From GCA-002790365 sp964486645 (GTDB lineage: Bacteria > Bacteroidota > Ignavibacteria > Ignavibacteriales > Ignavibacteriaceae), in NCBI GenBank assembly GCA_964486645.1, contig CAZAOG010000156.1, positions 1-5,804 of the forward strand: a DNA stretch of 5,804 nt. The letters run 5' to 3'. A program made the translations under genes and the position numbers. The notes beneath the pieces were generated by a model. That model had not been told where the DNA came from. It did not search any database and was given only the letters and a program-made list of their open reading frames with translations. Of the stretch, positions 1-5,804 are shown in pieces. The number at the start of each line of letters is the position of its first letter. Position 1 is the first letter of the stretch.

Positions 1-13
1 CCGTATAATACTG

Positions 14-44
14 TTGACAATCACTCAGTACTTATTTAAGTTTC
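14..44 (+). promoter_or_regulatory. Candidate promoter upstream of korAB
   Basis: A perfect TTGACA hexamer at 14-19 is followed 17 bases later by TAAGTT at 37-42. Read by the Bacteroidota rule (TTG, about 17-23 bases, then TAnnTTTG), the TTG at 14-16 is 20 bases from TAAGTTTC at 37-44, which matches the -7 box at every fixed position except the last. As a classical sigma-70 -10 box, TAAGTT is poor (3 of 6). If used, transcription would start near base 50 and leave a leader of about 200 bases before korA. Chance matches are common in DNA this AT-rich, and a promoter nearer to korA cannot be excluded. Confidence 0.3.
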
Positions 45-87
45 TTCAATAAATTTTAAAAATTAAAATATTTAGACGTAAAATATT

Positions 88-189
88 GTTAAAAATTCGC
101 TATCCCTATTATTCTAAAATTTATTTTGCCTTGAGATTATTCCCATCGTTTTCCAATTTATCTCTTTAATAGCCAAAAAGCGAATTAAC
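88..189 (+). repeat. Long-range inverted repeat in the korA leader
   Basis: AATTCGCT at 94-101 is the exact reverse complement of AGCGAATT at 179-186. Allowing a three-base bulge, the arms extend to GTTAA plus TTCGCT (88-101) against AGCGAATTAAC (179-189). The 77 bases between the arms are pyrimidine- and AT-rich and contain no ORF of note on either strand. If the leader is transcribed, the arms could close a domain ending about 65 bases before the korA start. I recognise no riboswitch or RNA family in it. The rest of 1-254 shows only AT-rich sequence. Confidence 0.35.
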
Positions 190-254
190 ATTTTATTTTA
201 CTAAATAAATCATAATTAAAGACAACATAAATAATAAACAACGAGTTAGAAATA

Positions 255-2096
255 ATGAAAAAGGATATACGAGAACTTAGTGAAGTTACTGTTAGGTTTG
301 CCGGTGATTCAGGGGACGGTATGCAGCTTACAGGCACTCAATTTAGTAATACTTCTGCTTTAGCAGGAAATGACGTGAGTACTTTGCCGGATTATCCCGC
401 AGAAATCCGTGCACCAATCGGTACTACTTACGGCGTCAGCGGGTTTCAACTGCATTTTAGTGATAGTGACATCCACACACCGGGTGATGCACCCGATGTG
501 CTTGTTGCAATGAACCCTGCATCGTTAAAAGTTAATATAAAAGACTTAAAACCGGGCGCTACAATTATAGTAAATATTAATTCATTTGATGAAAAGAATT
601 TCAAACTTTGCCACTACGAAAGTAATCCCTTAGAAGACGGAACTTTAAGCGGATTCCACGTTATAGAAGTACCCCTTACAAAATTAACTGCCGAAGCTTT
701 AAAAGACAGCGGACTTTCGCCCAAAGAAGTTACAAGATCAAAAAACTTTTTTGCTTTAGGATTGATGTATTGGCTTTACAGCAGACCTATTGAACCTACC
801 ATAAAATGGCTCGAAGAAAAATTCAAAACAAAACCGGAAATTATATATGCTAATAAAACGGCACTGGAAGCCGGATATTATTTTGGAGATAATACTACTT
901 TATTTTCTACAAGATATAAAGTAAACCCCGCTAAACTTCCGAAAGGTACTTATAGAAGCATTGAAGGAAACGAAGCTTTGGCATTGGGTTTGGTTGCCGC
1001 ATCCGTAAAATCAGGGTTACCCCTTTTCTTAGGTTCTTATCCTATTACACCGGCTTCAACAATATTACACGAGTTAAGCAAACATAAAAGATTCGGTGTA
1101 AGAACATTTCAGGCAGAAGATGAAATTGCTGCCGTTACAGCAACAATAGGAGCTTCATTTGCAGGTGCTTTAGCCGTTACTACAACAAGCGGTCCCGGTT
1201 TGGCACTTAAAACCGAAGCAGTCGGGCTTGGTGTAATGACCGAATTACCGATGATTATTGTTGATGTTCAAAGAGGAGGACCAAGTACCGGACTCCCTAC
1301 AAAAACGGAACAATCGGATCTATTACAGGCAATGTTCGGAAGAAGCGGTGAAGCACCGGTGGTAATAATTTCCGCAAGCACTCCTGCAGATTGTTTCGAC
1401 GTATCAATTGAAGCCGCAAGAATTGCTATTAAATATATGGTACCCGTTTTATATATGACGGACGGCTATATTGCAAATGGTTCGGAACCTTGGAGAATTC
1501 CTGAGCCTGACAGCATACCTGAAATAAAAGTTAAGTTCAGAACCGATCCGGAGAATTTTCAACCTTATTCCAGAGACGAAAATCTTTCCAGACCTTGGGC
1601 TATTCCCGGAACACCCGGTTTGGAACACAGGCTTGGCGGACTTGAAAAAGACAACCTTACAGGTGACGTAAATTATGATCCTGAAAACCACGAGTATATG
1701 GTAAGATTAAGAGCGGAAAAAGTAAAAAATGTTGAAAACGATATTCCCGAATTAAGCATAGAAGGTGATGCGGATGCAGATTTGCTTGTAATTGGATGGG
1801 GCGGAACTTACGGTGCTATTGCGGATGCAGTTCATAACATAACTGCAAAAGGTAAAAAAGTGGCTCAAGCTCACTTCAGATATTTGAATCCGTTTCCTAA
1901 AAATACCGAAGAAGTTCTTAAAAAATATAAATATATACTTTGTCCGGAACTTAACCTGGGGCAATTGTCATTTTTATTAAAGAGTCGGTTTTTAATTGAA
2001 ATAGATTCTTATACAAAAATTCAAGGGCAACCATTTAAATCTTCGGAATTAGAAGAAAAAATTGAAGCAGTATTAGGAGGTATGAACAATGGCTGA
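255..2096 (+). CDS. korA: 2-oxoglutarate:ferredoxin oxidoreductase, fused gamma-alpha subunit
   Basis: With KorB this cytosolic enzyme oxidatively decarboxylates 2-oxoglutarate to succinyl-CoA and reduces ferredoxin; the reverse direction serves the reductive TCA cycle. Residues about 10-205 are the gamma domain (RFAGDSGDGMQLTG at 14-27, VLVAMNPASL at 82-91). Residues about 236-415 are the pyrimidine-binding alpha domain, with YPITPAS at 262-268, QAEDEIAA at 286-293, TTSGPGLALKTE at 310-321 and QRGGPSTGLPTKTEQSD at 339-355. The KorA-type stretch GTPGLEHRLGGLEKD is at 452-466. The C-terminal domain II is about 508-607 (GWGGTYGA, LNPFPKN). The length of 613 residues is normal for the fused form. 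The ATG at 255 has only a weak GAG nine bases upstream in A-rich sequence, but the protein begins as expected for the family. The 3' end overlaps korB by 8 bases. Substrate specificity is inferred from family resemblance; another 2-oxoacid is possible. Confidence 0.93.
   Translation: MKKDIRELSEVTVRFAGDSGDGMQLTGTQFSNTSALAGNDVSTLPDYPAEIRAPIGTTYGVSGFQLHFSDSDIHTPGDAPDVLVAMNPASLKVNIKDLKPGATIIVNINSFDEKNFKLCHYESNPLEDGTLSGFHVIEVPLTKLTAEALKDSGLSPKEVTRSKNFFALGLMYWLYSRPIEPTIKWLEEKFKTKPEIIYANKTALEAGYYFGDNTTLFSTRYKVNPAKLPKGTYRSIEGNEALALGLVAASVKSGLPLFLGSYPITPASTILHELSKHKRFGVRTFQAEDEIAAVTATIGASFAGALAVTTTSGPGLALKTEAVGLGVMTELPMIIVDVQRGGPSTGLPTKTEQSDLLQAMFGRSGEAPVVIISASTPADCFDVSIEAARIAIKYMVPVLYMTDGYIANGSEPWRIPEPDSIPEIKVKFRTDPENFQPYSRDENLSRPWAIPGTPGLEHRLGGLEKDNLTGDVNYDPENHEYMVRLRAEKVKNVENDIPELSIEGDADADLLVIGWGGTYGAIADAVHNITAKGKKVAQAHFRYLNPFPKNTEEVLKKYKYILCPELNLGQLSFLLKSRFLIEIDSYTKIQGQPFKSSELEEKIEAVLGGMNNG
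2075..2081 (+). promoter_or_regulatory. Ribosome binding site of korB inside korA
   Basis: AGGAGGT lies seven bases before the korB ATG at 2089 and inside the last codons of korA. It fixes the korB start and, with the 8-base gene overlap, indicates translational coupling, so that the two subunits are made in similar amounts. The nearby ATG at 2082 is in the korA frame and is not a korB start. Confidence 0.85.
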
Positions 2097-3123
2097 TAAT
2101 ATAACAACAGACACGACGACTTTAAAACCCAAAGACTTTTCTTCATCTCAGGATGTCAGATGGTGTCCGGGTTGCGGTGATTATTCTATTCTTGCTCAAA
2201 TTCAAAGAGTATCACCCGATTTAGGTGTTAAAAAAGAAAATTATGTATGGATATCGGGAATCGGCTGCTCTTCAAGATTTCCCTATTATATGGATACTTT
2301 CGGAATGCACGGAATTCACGGAAGAGCTGCGGCAATTGCAACCGGAGTTAAAATTCATAATCCTGAATTATCGGTATGGGTTGCAACCGGTGACGGAGAT
2401 GCTTTAAGTATCGGCGGTAACCATTTTATACATGCCTGCAGAAGAAATATCGGTATAAAAATTATTTTGTTTAACAACAGAATTTACGGATTGACCAAAG
2501 GACAATATTCTCCGACATCCGAAAAAGGAAAAATAACAAAAAGCAGTCCCTACGGCAGCATAGATTATCCGTTTAATCCAATCGCTTTGGCTATCGGATC
2601 GGATGCCACATTTGTTGCACGTTCAATAGACAGAGACCCTAAGCATTTAAAAGAAATGATTAGAAGAGCCGGAAATCACACAGGTACTGCTTTTATAGAA
2701 GTGTATCAAAATTGTAATATATTTAATGACGGTGCATATTTTCCGTTAACCGATAAAGAAACTAAATTAGATAACGTACTTGTCGTAGAGCACGATAAAC
2801 CTATGGTCTTCGGAAAAGATAATGATAAAGGCATTATATTGGACGGTTTTACGCCGAGAGTTGTAAGTTTAACCGACGGAAAATATTCCGTCAATGATCT
2901 TTGGATTCACGATGAACACGATTTGCACGCATCAAGAGCGCACATCTTATCCCAATTTGCCGAATTCGAAAATCTTCCTACACCTATCGGTATTTTAAGA
3001 CATATTGATAAACCGTCTTACGAAGAAGATTTGCATAACCAAATTAATAATATAATTAAAAAAGAAGGTGAAGGAAACTTGAAAGATCTTCTTTTTAGCG
3101 GCAATACTTGGGAAGTAAATTAA
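2089..3123 (+). CDS. korB: 2-oxoglutarate:ferredoxin oxidoreductase, beta subunit
   Basis: This is the thiamine diphosphate and iron-sulfur subunit that partners KorA. WCPGCGD at 25-31 supplies Cys26 and Cys29; Cys60 (GIGCSSR) and Cys209 (YQNCN) complete the four cysteines expected to hold a [4Fe-4S] cluster. GDGDALSIGGNH at 101-112 and the Asn pair at 129-130 form the Mg-thiamine diphosphate motif (GDG...NN). IYGLTKGQYSPTS at 132-144 and the following KITKSSPYGSID stretch are typical of the 2-oxoglutarate/pyruvate group of short beta subunits. At 344 residues it is a normal length and intact. Its start is set by a strong Shine-Dalgarno in the end of korA. No ferredoxin-like delta subunit is encoded beside it, so the external acceptor, presumably ferredoxin, comes from elsewhere. 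An intrinsic terminator follows 33 bases after the stop. Confidence 0.94.
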   Translation: MADNITTDTTTLKPKDFSSSQDVRWCPGCGDYSILAQIQRVSPDLGVKKENYVWISGIGCSSRFPYYMDTFGMHGIHGRAAAIATGVKIHNPELSVWVATGDGDALSIGGNHFIHACRRNIGIKIILFNNRIYGLTKGQYSPTSEKGKITKSSPYGSIDYPFNPIALAIGSDATFVARSIDRDPKHLKEMIRRAGNHTGTAFIEVYQNCNIFNDGAYFPLTDKETKLDNVLVVEHDKPMVFGKDNDKGIILDGFTPRVVSLTDGKYSVNDLWIHDEHDLHASRAHILSQFAEFENLPTPIGILRHIDKPSYEEDLHNQINNIIKKEGEGNLKDLLFSGNTWEVN

Positions 3124-3130
3124 GTACTAA

Positions 3131-3158
3131 TTGAATTTCAGTACTGTTTATAATTTAG
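3131..3158 (+). promoter_or_regulatory. Possible promoter of the DHH gene overlapping the korB terminator
   Basis: A TTG at 3131-3133 is followed, 17 bases later, by TAATTTAG at 3151-3158, one mismatch from the Bacteroidota -7 box TAnnTTTG. A perfect TATAAT at 3149-3154 overlaps it, but there is no good -35 at the classical distance. Transcription would begin about 3162-3167, inside the terminator hairpin. Weak evidence in AT-rich sequence. Confidence 0.25.
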
Positions 3159-3187
3159 GACTTGAGAAATCAAGTCCTTTTATTTTT
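3157..3187 (+). terminator. Intrinsic terminator of the korAB operon
   Basis: AGGACTTGA at 3157-3165 and TCAAGTCCT at 3170-3178 form a perfect 9-bp stem closed by a GAAA tetraloop. The stem runs into a T-rich tract (TTTTATTTTT, 3178-3187, sharing its first T with the stem). This is a textbook rho-independent terminator 33 bases after the korB stop. There is no matching A-tract on the left, so it acts on the + strand. Confidence 0.9.
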
Positions 3188-3199
3188 ATATTAACAAAT

Positions 3200-4183
3200 A
3201 TGATGGATTCTAAAAAACTTAAAAAAATAATTGATTCCAATAATTCGTTTCTGTTGACAACGCACGTCAATCCGGATGCTGATGCTATCGGTTCGGAAAT
3301 TGCATTTTATTTGTTGCTGAAAGAAATAGGGAAAACAGTTTATGTTGTCAACCACAGTCAAACACCGTACAACCTGACTTTTCTTGATGTTGATAATGTA
3401 ATTCAAAAATATGACGCTGCAAAACATAAAAAATTGTTTAACGAAGTTGATGTTTTAGTTGCACTTGATTTTAATCGTTCGAACAGAATGGTAAGTATGG
3501 AAGACGCTTTTTTAAAATCCGATAAAATTAAAATATGCATAGATCATCACGAAAGCCCACAAGATGTATTTGATAACTTGTTTACCGATACTAACTTTTG
3601 CGCAACCGGTCATATTATTTATCAATTTATAAAAGAAACAAAAATTGTAAACATCAACAAAGATATTTCCGATAACATTTACGCTGCAATAATGACGGAT
3701 ACCGGCTCTTTTAAATTTGACAAAACAACTTCCGAAATACATAAAATTTCTGCTGACTTGTTGGAAAAAGGAACTTCACCCACGGAGATATATGACAGCA
3801 TTTATGATCAAAGCAGGTTCGGTAAAGTAAAATTACTCGGAACGGCTTTGGAGTCAATTCAAATTTACGGTAAAACAAATGAAATTTGTTTTATGAAACT
3901 CTATCAAAAAGATTTTGAAACTTGCAGGGTAGATGAATCCGATACGGACGGATTCGTAAATTTTTCGTTGTCGATTAAAGGAGTTAAAATAGGACTTTTA
4001 TTTATTGAATTAAAAAACGGATTTAAAGTGAGCTTCAGATCAAAGGGGGGAATAGCCGTAAACAAACTTGCGGAAGAATTCGGCGGAGGAGGACACAGAA
4101 ATGCTTCGGGGGCAAGAATATTTAATCAAAAATTAGACGAACAAATAGAAGAAATCTTAAAAAGAACTGAAAGCTATTTATAA
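3200..4183 (+). CDS. DHH/DHHA1 phosphoesterase, NrnA-like oligoribonuclease/pAp phosphatase
   Basis: Members of this family use Mn2+ to degrade short oligoribonucleotides (nanoRNAs) to mononucleotides; many also hydrolyse 3'-phosphoadenosine 5'-phosphate. Counting from the ATG at 3200 (327 residues, normal size), motif I THVNPDADAIGSE has His22, Asp26 and Asp28; motif II ALDFNRSNR has Asp90; motif III DHHES is at 115-119; motif IV MTDTGSF has Asp167. All expected metal ligands are present. The C-terminal DHHA1 substrate domain ends with GGGGHRNASGA at 295-305. It is a soluble cytosolic protein with no signal peptide. A longer reading from TTG 3131 would add 23 residues encoded by the terminator hairpin and T-tract, so it is rejected; ATG 3203 is an equally possible start. 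No Shine-Dalgarno precedes either ATG, only A/T-rich sequence. pepA follows after 13 bases, probably on the same transcript. The exact substrate (nanoRNA, pAp or cyclic dinucleotide products) cannot be told from sequence. Confidence 0.88.
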   Translation: MMDSKKLKKIIDSNNSFLLTTHVNPDADAIGSEIAFYLLLKEIGKTVYVVNHSQTPYNLTFLDVDNVIQKYDAAKHKKLFNEVDVLVALDFNRSNRMVSMEDAFLKSDKIKICIDHHESPQDVFDNLFTDTNFCATGHIIYQFIKETKIVNINKDISDNIYAAIMTDTGSFKFDKTTSEIHKISADLLEKGTSPTEIYDSIYDQSRFGKVKLLGTALESIQIYGKTNEICFMKLYQKDFETCRVDESDTDGFVNFSLSIKGVKIGLLFIELKNGFKVSFRSKGGIAVNKLAEEFGGGGHRNASGARIFNQKLDEQIEEILKRTESYL

Positions 4184-4196
4184 TATCGGAGACAAA

Positions 4197-5699
4197 ATGA
4201 TAAAATTAATTTTTAGAACAACCGGAAGAAAAAATATAAAATACAATCCTCTTTCACTCGGTCTGAATTTTTTAATAGATGACAAAAACTTGAAAGGTTA
4301 TGTTAACAAATTAGACAAAACGTTCGATATAAAATTATCGAAACTTCAAAAAGAAAATTTACTTTCGGAAGATGTTGATGAGATTAGGGTAACAAAACAA
4401 AACGGAAAGCCGGACGAATATATATTCCACAAAGTAAAGTTGGATGAAAAATTTACTGTCGACTATTTTAGAAATTATTGTGCGGGATTAATAGGCAAAA
4501 TTCAAAAAGAAAAAATAAAAGAACTTCATGTTTCATTGCCCGACTTTATTCCGTTTAAAAAATATTTTAATGATGAATCGTATTTTTATCAGACTTTTGC
4601 CGAAGGATTTGTTTTGGGCGGTTATAATTTCGATAAATATTTTGCCGATAAAAAACCGCAAAAAAAATTAATCATATCTTTTAATTCCGATAATCTTCCT
4701 GCACTGCGTAAAGCAATAAAATATGCAAAGTATGTTGCCGAAGGTGTAAACTTTACAAAGGATTTACAAAATGAACCCGCCATAACTTTAACACCGGCTG
4801 AATTCGCAAGGAGAATATCGTCCAAATTTAAAGGTACTTCCGTTAAAGTAACGGTAATGAACGAAAGGGAAATTGAGAAAAGGAAAATGGGCGGACTGCT
4901 TGCGGTTGGAATGGGCAGCAGTAATCCTCCGAGATTTATTGTAATGAGATACAACGGGCTGAAAGGTAAAACCGCAAAATCAAAACCGATTGCAATCGTA
5001 GGCAAAGGGATTACATTTGACAGCGGCGGCATATCAATAAAACCTTCAAACGGTATGAGCGAAATGAAAGCCGATATGTCGGGAGCCGGAGTTGTCGCGG
5101 GTGTTTTACTTGCAGCCGAAAGAGCAAAACTTCCTTTAAATTTAATAGGAATAATTGTGGCTGCCGAAAACATGCCTTCGGGTTCTTCGATGCGTCCGGG
5201 TGATATAGTAGTAACCTCTTCGGGTAAAAGCATTGAGGTTGATAACACTGATGCGGAAGGAAGAATGGTGCTTGCCGATGCACTTCATTACGCTTCAAAA
5301 GAAAAACCGGAAATGATAATTGACCTTGCTACATTAACGGGTGCTTGTGTTGTTGCACTCGGCGAATTAGCGGCAGGTTTGTTTAGTAAGAATGAAAAAT
5401 TAAAGGATGGATTATATGCATCCGGGTTAAAAACATACGACAGAGTTTGGCCGATGCCTTTGTGGGACGATTATAATTATCAGATTAAAAGTGATGTTGC
5501 CGATGTGAAAAATGTCGGCGGAAAATGGGGCGGAGCTATTACCGCCGCAAAATTTTTAGAAAAATTTGTCGAGAAAAGCATTCCCTGGGTGCATCTGGAT
5601 ATTGCAGGGCCTGCAATGCCAAATGATTTTAACAACTATACCAAAAAATATATGACAGGATTCGGCGTAAGGTTGTTGTTTGATTTTTTATCGAAATAA
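4197..5699 (+). CDS. pepA: Leucyl aminopeptidase, M17 family cytosolic aminopeptidase
   Basis: This two-metal enzyme removes N-terminal residues, leucine preferred, from peptides in late protein turnover; family members are cytosolic homohexamers. The N-terminal M17 domain (about 1-160) is lysine-rich and diverged. The catalytic domain (about 165-498) carries all active-site residues: Lys270 and Asp275 in GKGITFDSGG, Lys282, Asp293 in KADMSGAG, and Asp352, Glu354 and Arg356 in NTDAEGRM. As I recall, these numbers are the same as in E. coli PepA. The family signature usually reads NTDAEGRL; here the last position is Met357, a conservative change. At 500 residues it is full length. The ATG is preceded by GGAG at 4188-4191 with a five-base gap, which supports this start. 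It lies 13 bases after the DHH stop and is likely co-transcribed with that gene. Nothing in the sequence shows whether it shares the DNA-binding role of E. coli PepA. Confidence 0.95.
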   Translation: MIKLIFRTTGRKNIKYNPLSLGLNFLIDDKNLKGYVNKLDKTFDIKLSKLQKENLLSEDVDEIRVTKQNGKPDEYIFHKVKLDEKFTVDYFRNYCAGLIGKIQKEKIKELHVSLPDFIPFKKYFNDESYFYQTFAEGFVLGGYNFDKYFADKKPQKKLIISFNSDNLPALRKAIKYAKYVAEGVNFTKDLQNEPAITLTPAEFARRISSKFKGTSVKVTVMNEREIEKRKMGGLLAVGMGSSNPPRFIVMRYNGLKGKTAKSKPIAIVGKGITFDSGGISIKPSNGMSEMKADMSGAGVVAGVLLAAERAKLPLNLIGIIVAAENMPSGSSMRPGDIVVTSSGKSIEVDNTDAEGRMVLADALHYASKEKPEMIIDLATLTGACVVALGELAAGLFSKNEKLKDGLYASGLKTYDRVWPMPLWDDYNYQIKSDVADVKNVGGKWGGAITAAKFLEKFVEKSIPWVHLDIAGPAMPNDFNNYTKKYMTGFGVRLLFDFLSK

Positions 5700-5713
5700 A
5701 TTAGGGGACGGGG

Positions 5714-5757
5714 AATTAATCTTTATTTGCTTCTGAAAAAGATCACATTTAATTTTT
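5714..5757 (+). terminator. Weak possible terminator after pepA
   Basis: ATCTTT (5719-5724) can pair with AAAGAT (5738-5743), and AATTAA (5714-5719) with TTAATT (5749-5754), leaving a bulge and a large loop, followed by a few Ts. The stem is almost entirely A-T pairs and poorly closed, much weaker than the one after korB. Transcription may end elsewhere, possibly beyond the window. Confidence 0.2.
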
Positions 5758-5767
5758 AAAACAAAAC

Positions 5768-5804
5768 GAGGCTGTCTCAAAAGTGTAAATTTTAGTTAAC
5801 CCAC
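5768..5804 (+). mobile_element. Probable left end of an insertion sequence (truncated by window edge)
   Basis: The sequence beginning GAGGCTGTCTCAAAAG at 5768 resembles the terminal inverted repeats of several DDE-transposase insertion sequence families in which ends of the GAGRCTGTCTC type recur (such as IS4, IS1182 or IS256 relatives). Its orientation places the outer tip at 5768 and the element body to the right. No transposase codon stretch, second end or target duplication is visible, because the window stops 37 bases in. The family cannot be assigned, and this rests on recognition of the motif only. Confidence 0.45.

Noticed and set aside
27..32. Repeated palindrome AGTACT (27-32, 3123-3128, 3140-3145), possibly a shared operator
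   Set aside because: The same hexamer also occurs inside korA near 379, and a few copies are expected by chance in nearly 6 kb of AT-rich DNA. Flanking bases do not align convincingly.
1..52. Tail of an upstream gene entering from the left edge
   Set aside because: Two + frames stay open to stops at 37-39 and 50-52, but 12-16 codons without any recognisable sequence cannot be called a gene end.
67..87. Stem AATATTT/AAATATT with a 7-base loop as a terminator of an upstream gene
   Set aside because: The stem is only A-T pairs and no T-tract follows, so it is unlikely to terminate transcription.
4622..5248. A 208-codon open frame on the - strand
   Set aside because: It lies wholly inside pepA, opposite the conserved catalytic domain. 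Its translation is low-complexity, rich in Ile, Pro and Ser, with no recognisable domain. It is a shadow of pepA codon use.
5703..5714. Two GGGG runs just after the pepA stop, as a ribosome binding site or G-quadruplex
   Set aside because: Only two runs are present, too few for an intramolecular quadruplex, and no ATG with an open frame follows within range.

Overview
The window is AT-rich (about one-third G+C by eye) and all four genes lie on the + strand: korA, korB, a DHH-family phosphoesterase of the NrnA type, and a leucyl aminopeptidase of the PepA/M17 type. This looks like ordinary core-metabolism DNA, and I found no convincing undescribed system. The fused gamma-alpha KorA, the style of the DHH protein, the A-rich translation starts and promoter-like TTG/TAnnTTT boxes suggest a low-GC member of the Bacteroidota/Ignavibacteriota group. 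Clear Shine-Dalgarno sequences before korB and pepA fit the Ignavibacteria/Chlorobi side somewhat better than Bacteroidia or Flavobacteriia. This placement is inference from protein flavour only.

Layout: bases 1-254 are a non-coding, very AT-rich leader with a possible promoter near its left edge and one long-range inverted repeat. Bases 255-3123 hold korA and korB, which overlap by 8 bases and are translationally coupled. They encode the two-subunit, CoA-dependent 2-oxoglutarate:ferredoxin oxidoreductase. No ferredoxin-like delta subunit or separate gamma gene is present, because gamma is fused to KorA. A strong intrinsic terminator at 3157-3187 closes this operon.

The DHH gene starts only 12 bases after the terminator T-tract. 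The longer reading from a TTG at 3131 would run through the hairpin and is rejected. It is followed after 13 bases by pepA, so the two probably form a second transcription unit. NrnA-type enzymes finish RNA decay (oligoribonucleotides of about 2-5 nt) and often hydrolyse pAp; PepA finishes peptide turnover. The pair therefore looks like a small end-stage recycling unit, though adjacency alone does not prove a functional link.

After pepA (5700-5804) there is a short G-rich stretch, at most a weak terminator, and then, from 5768, a sequence that looks like the outer end of an insertion sequence whose body would lie beyond the right edge.
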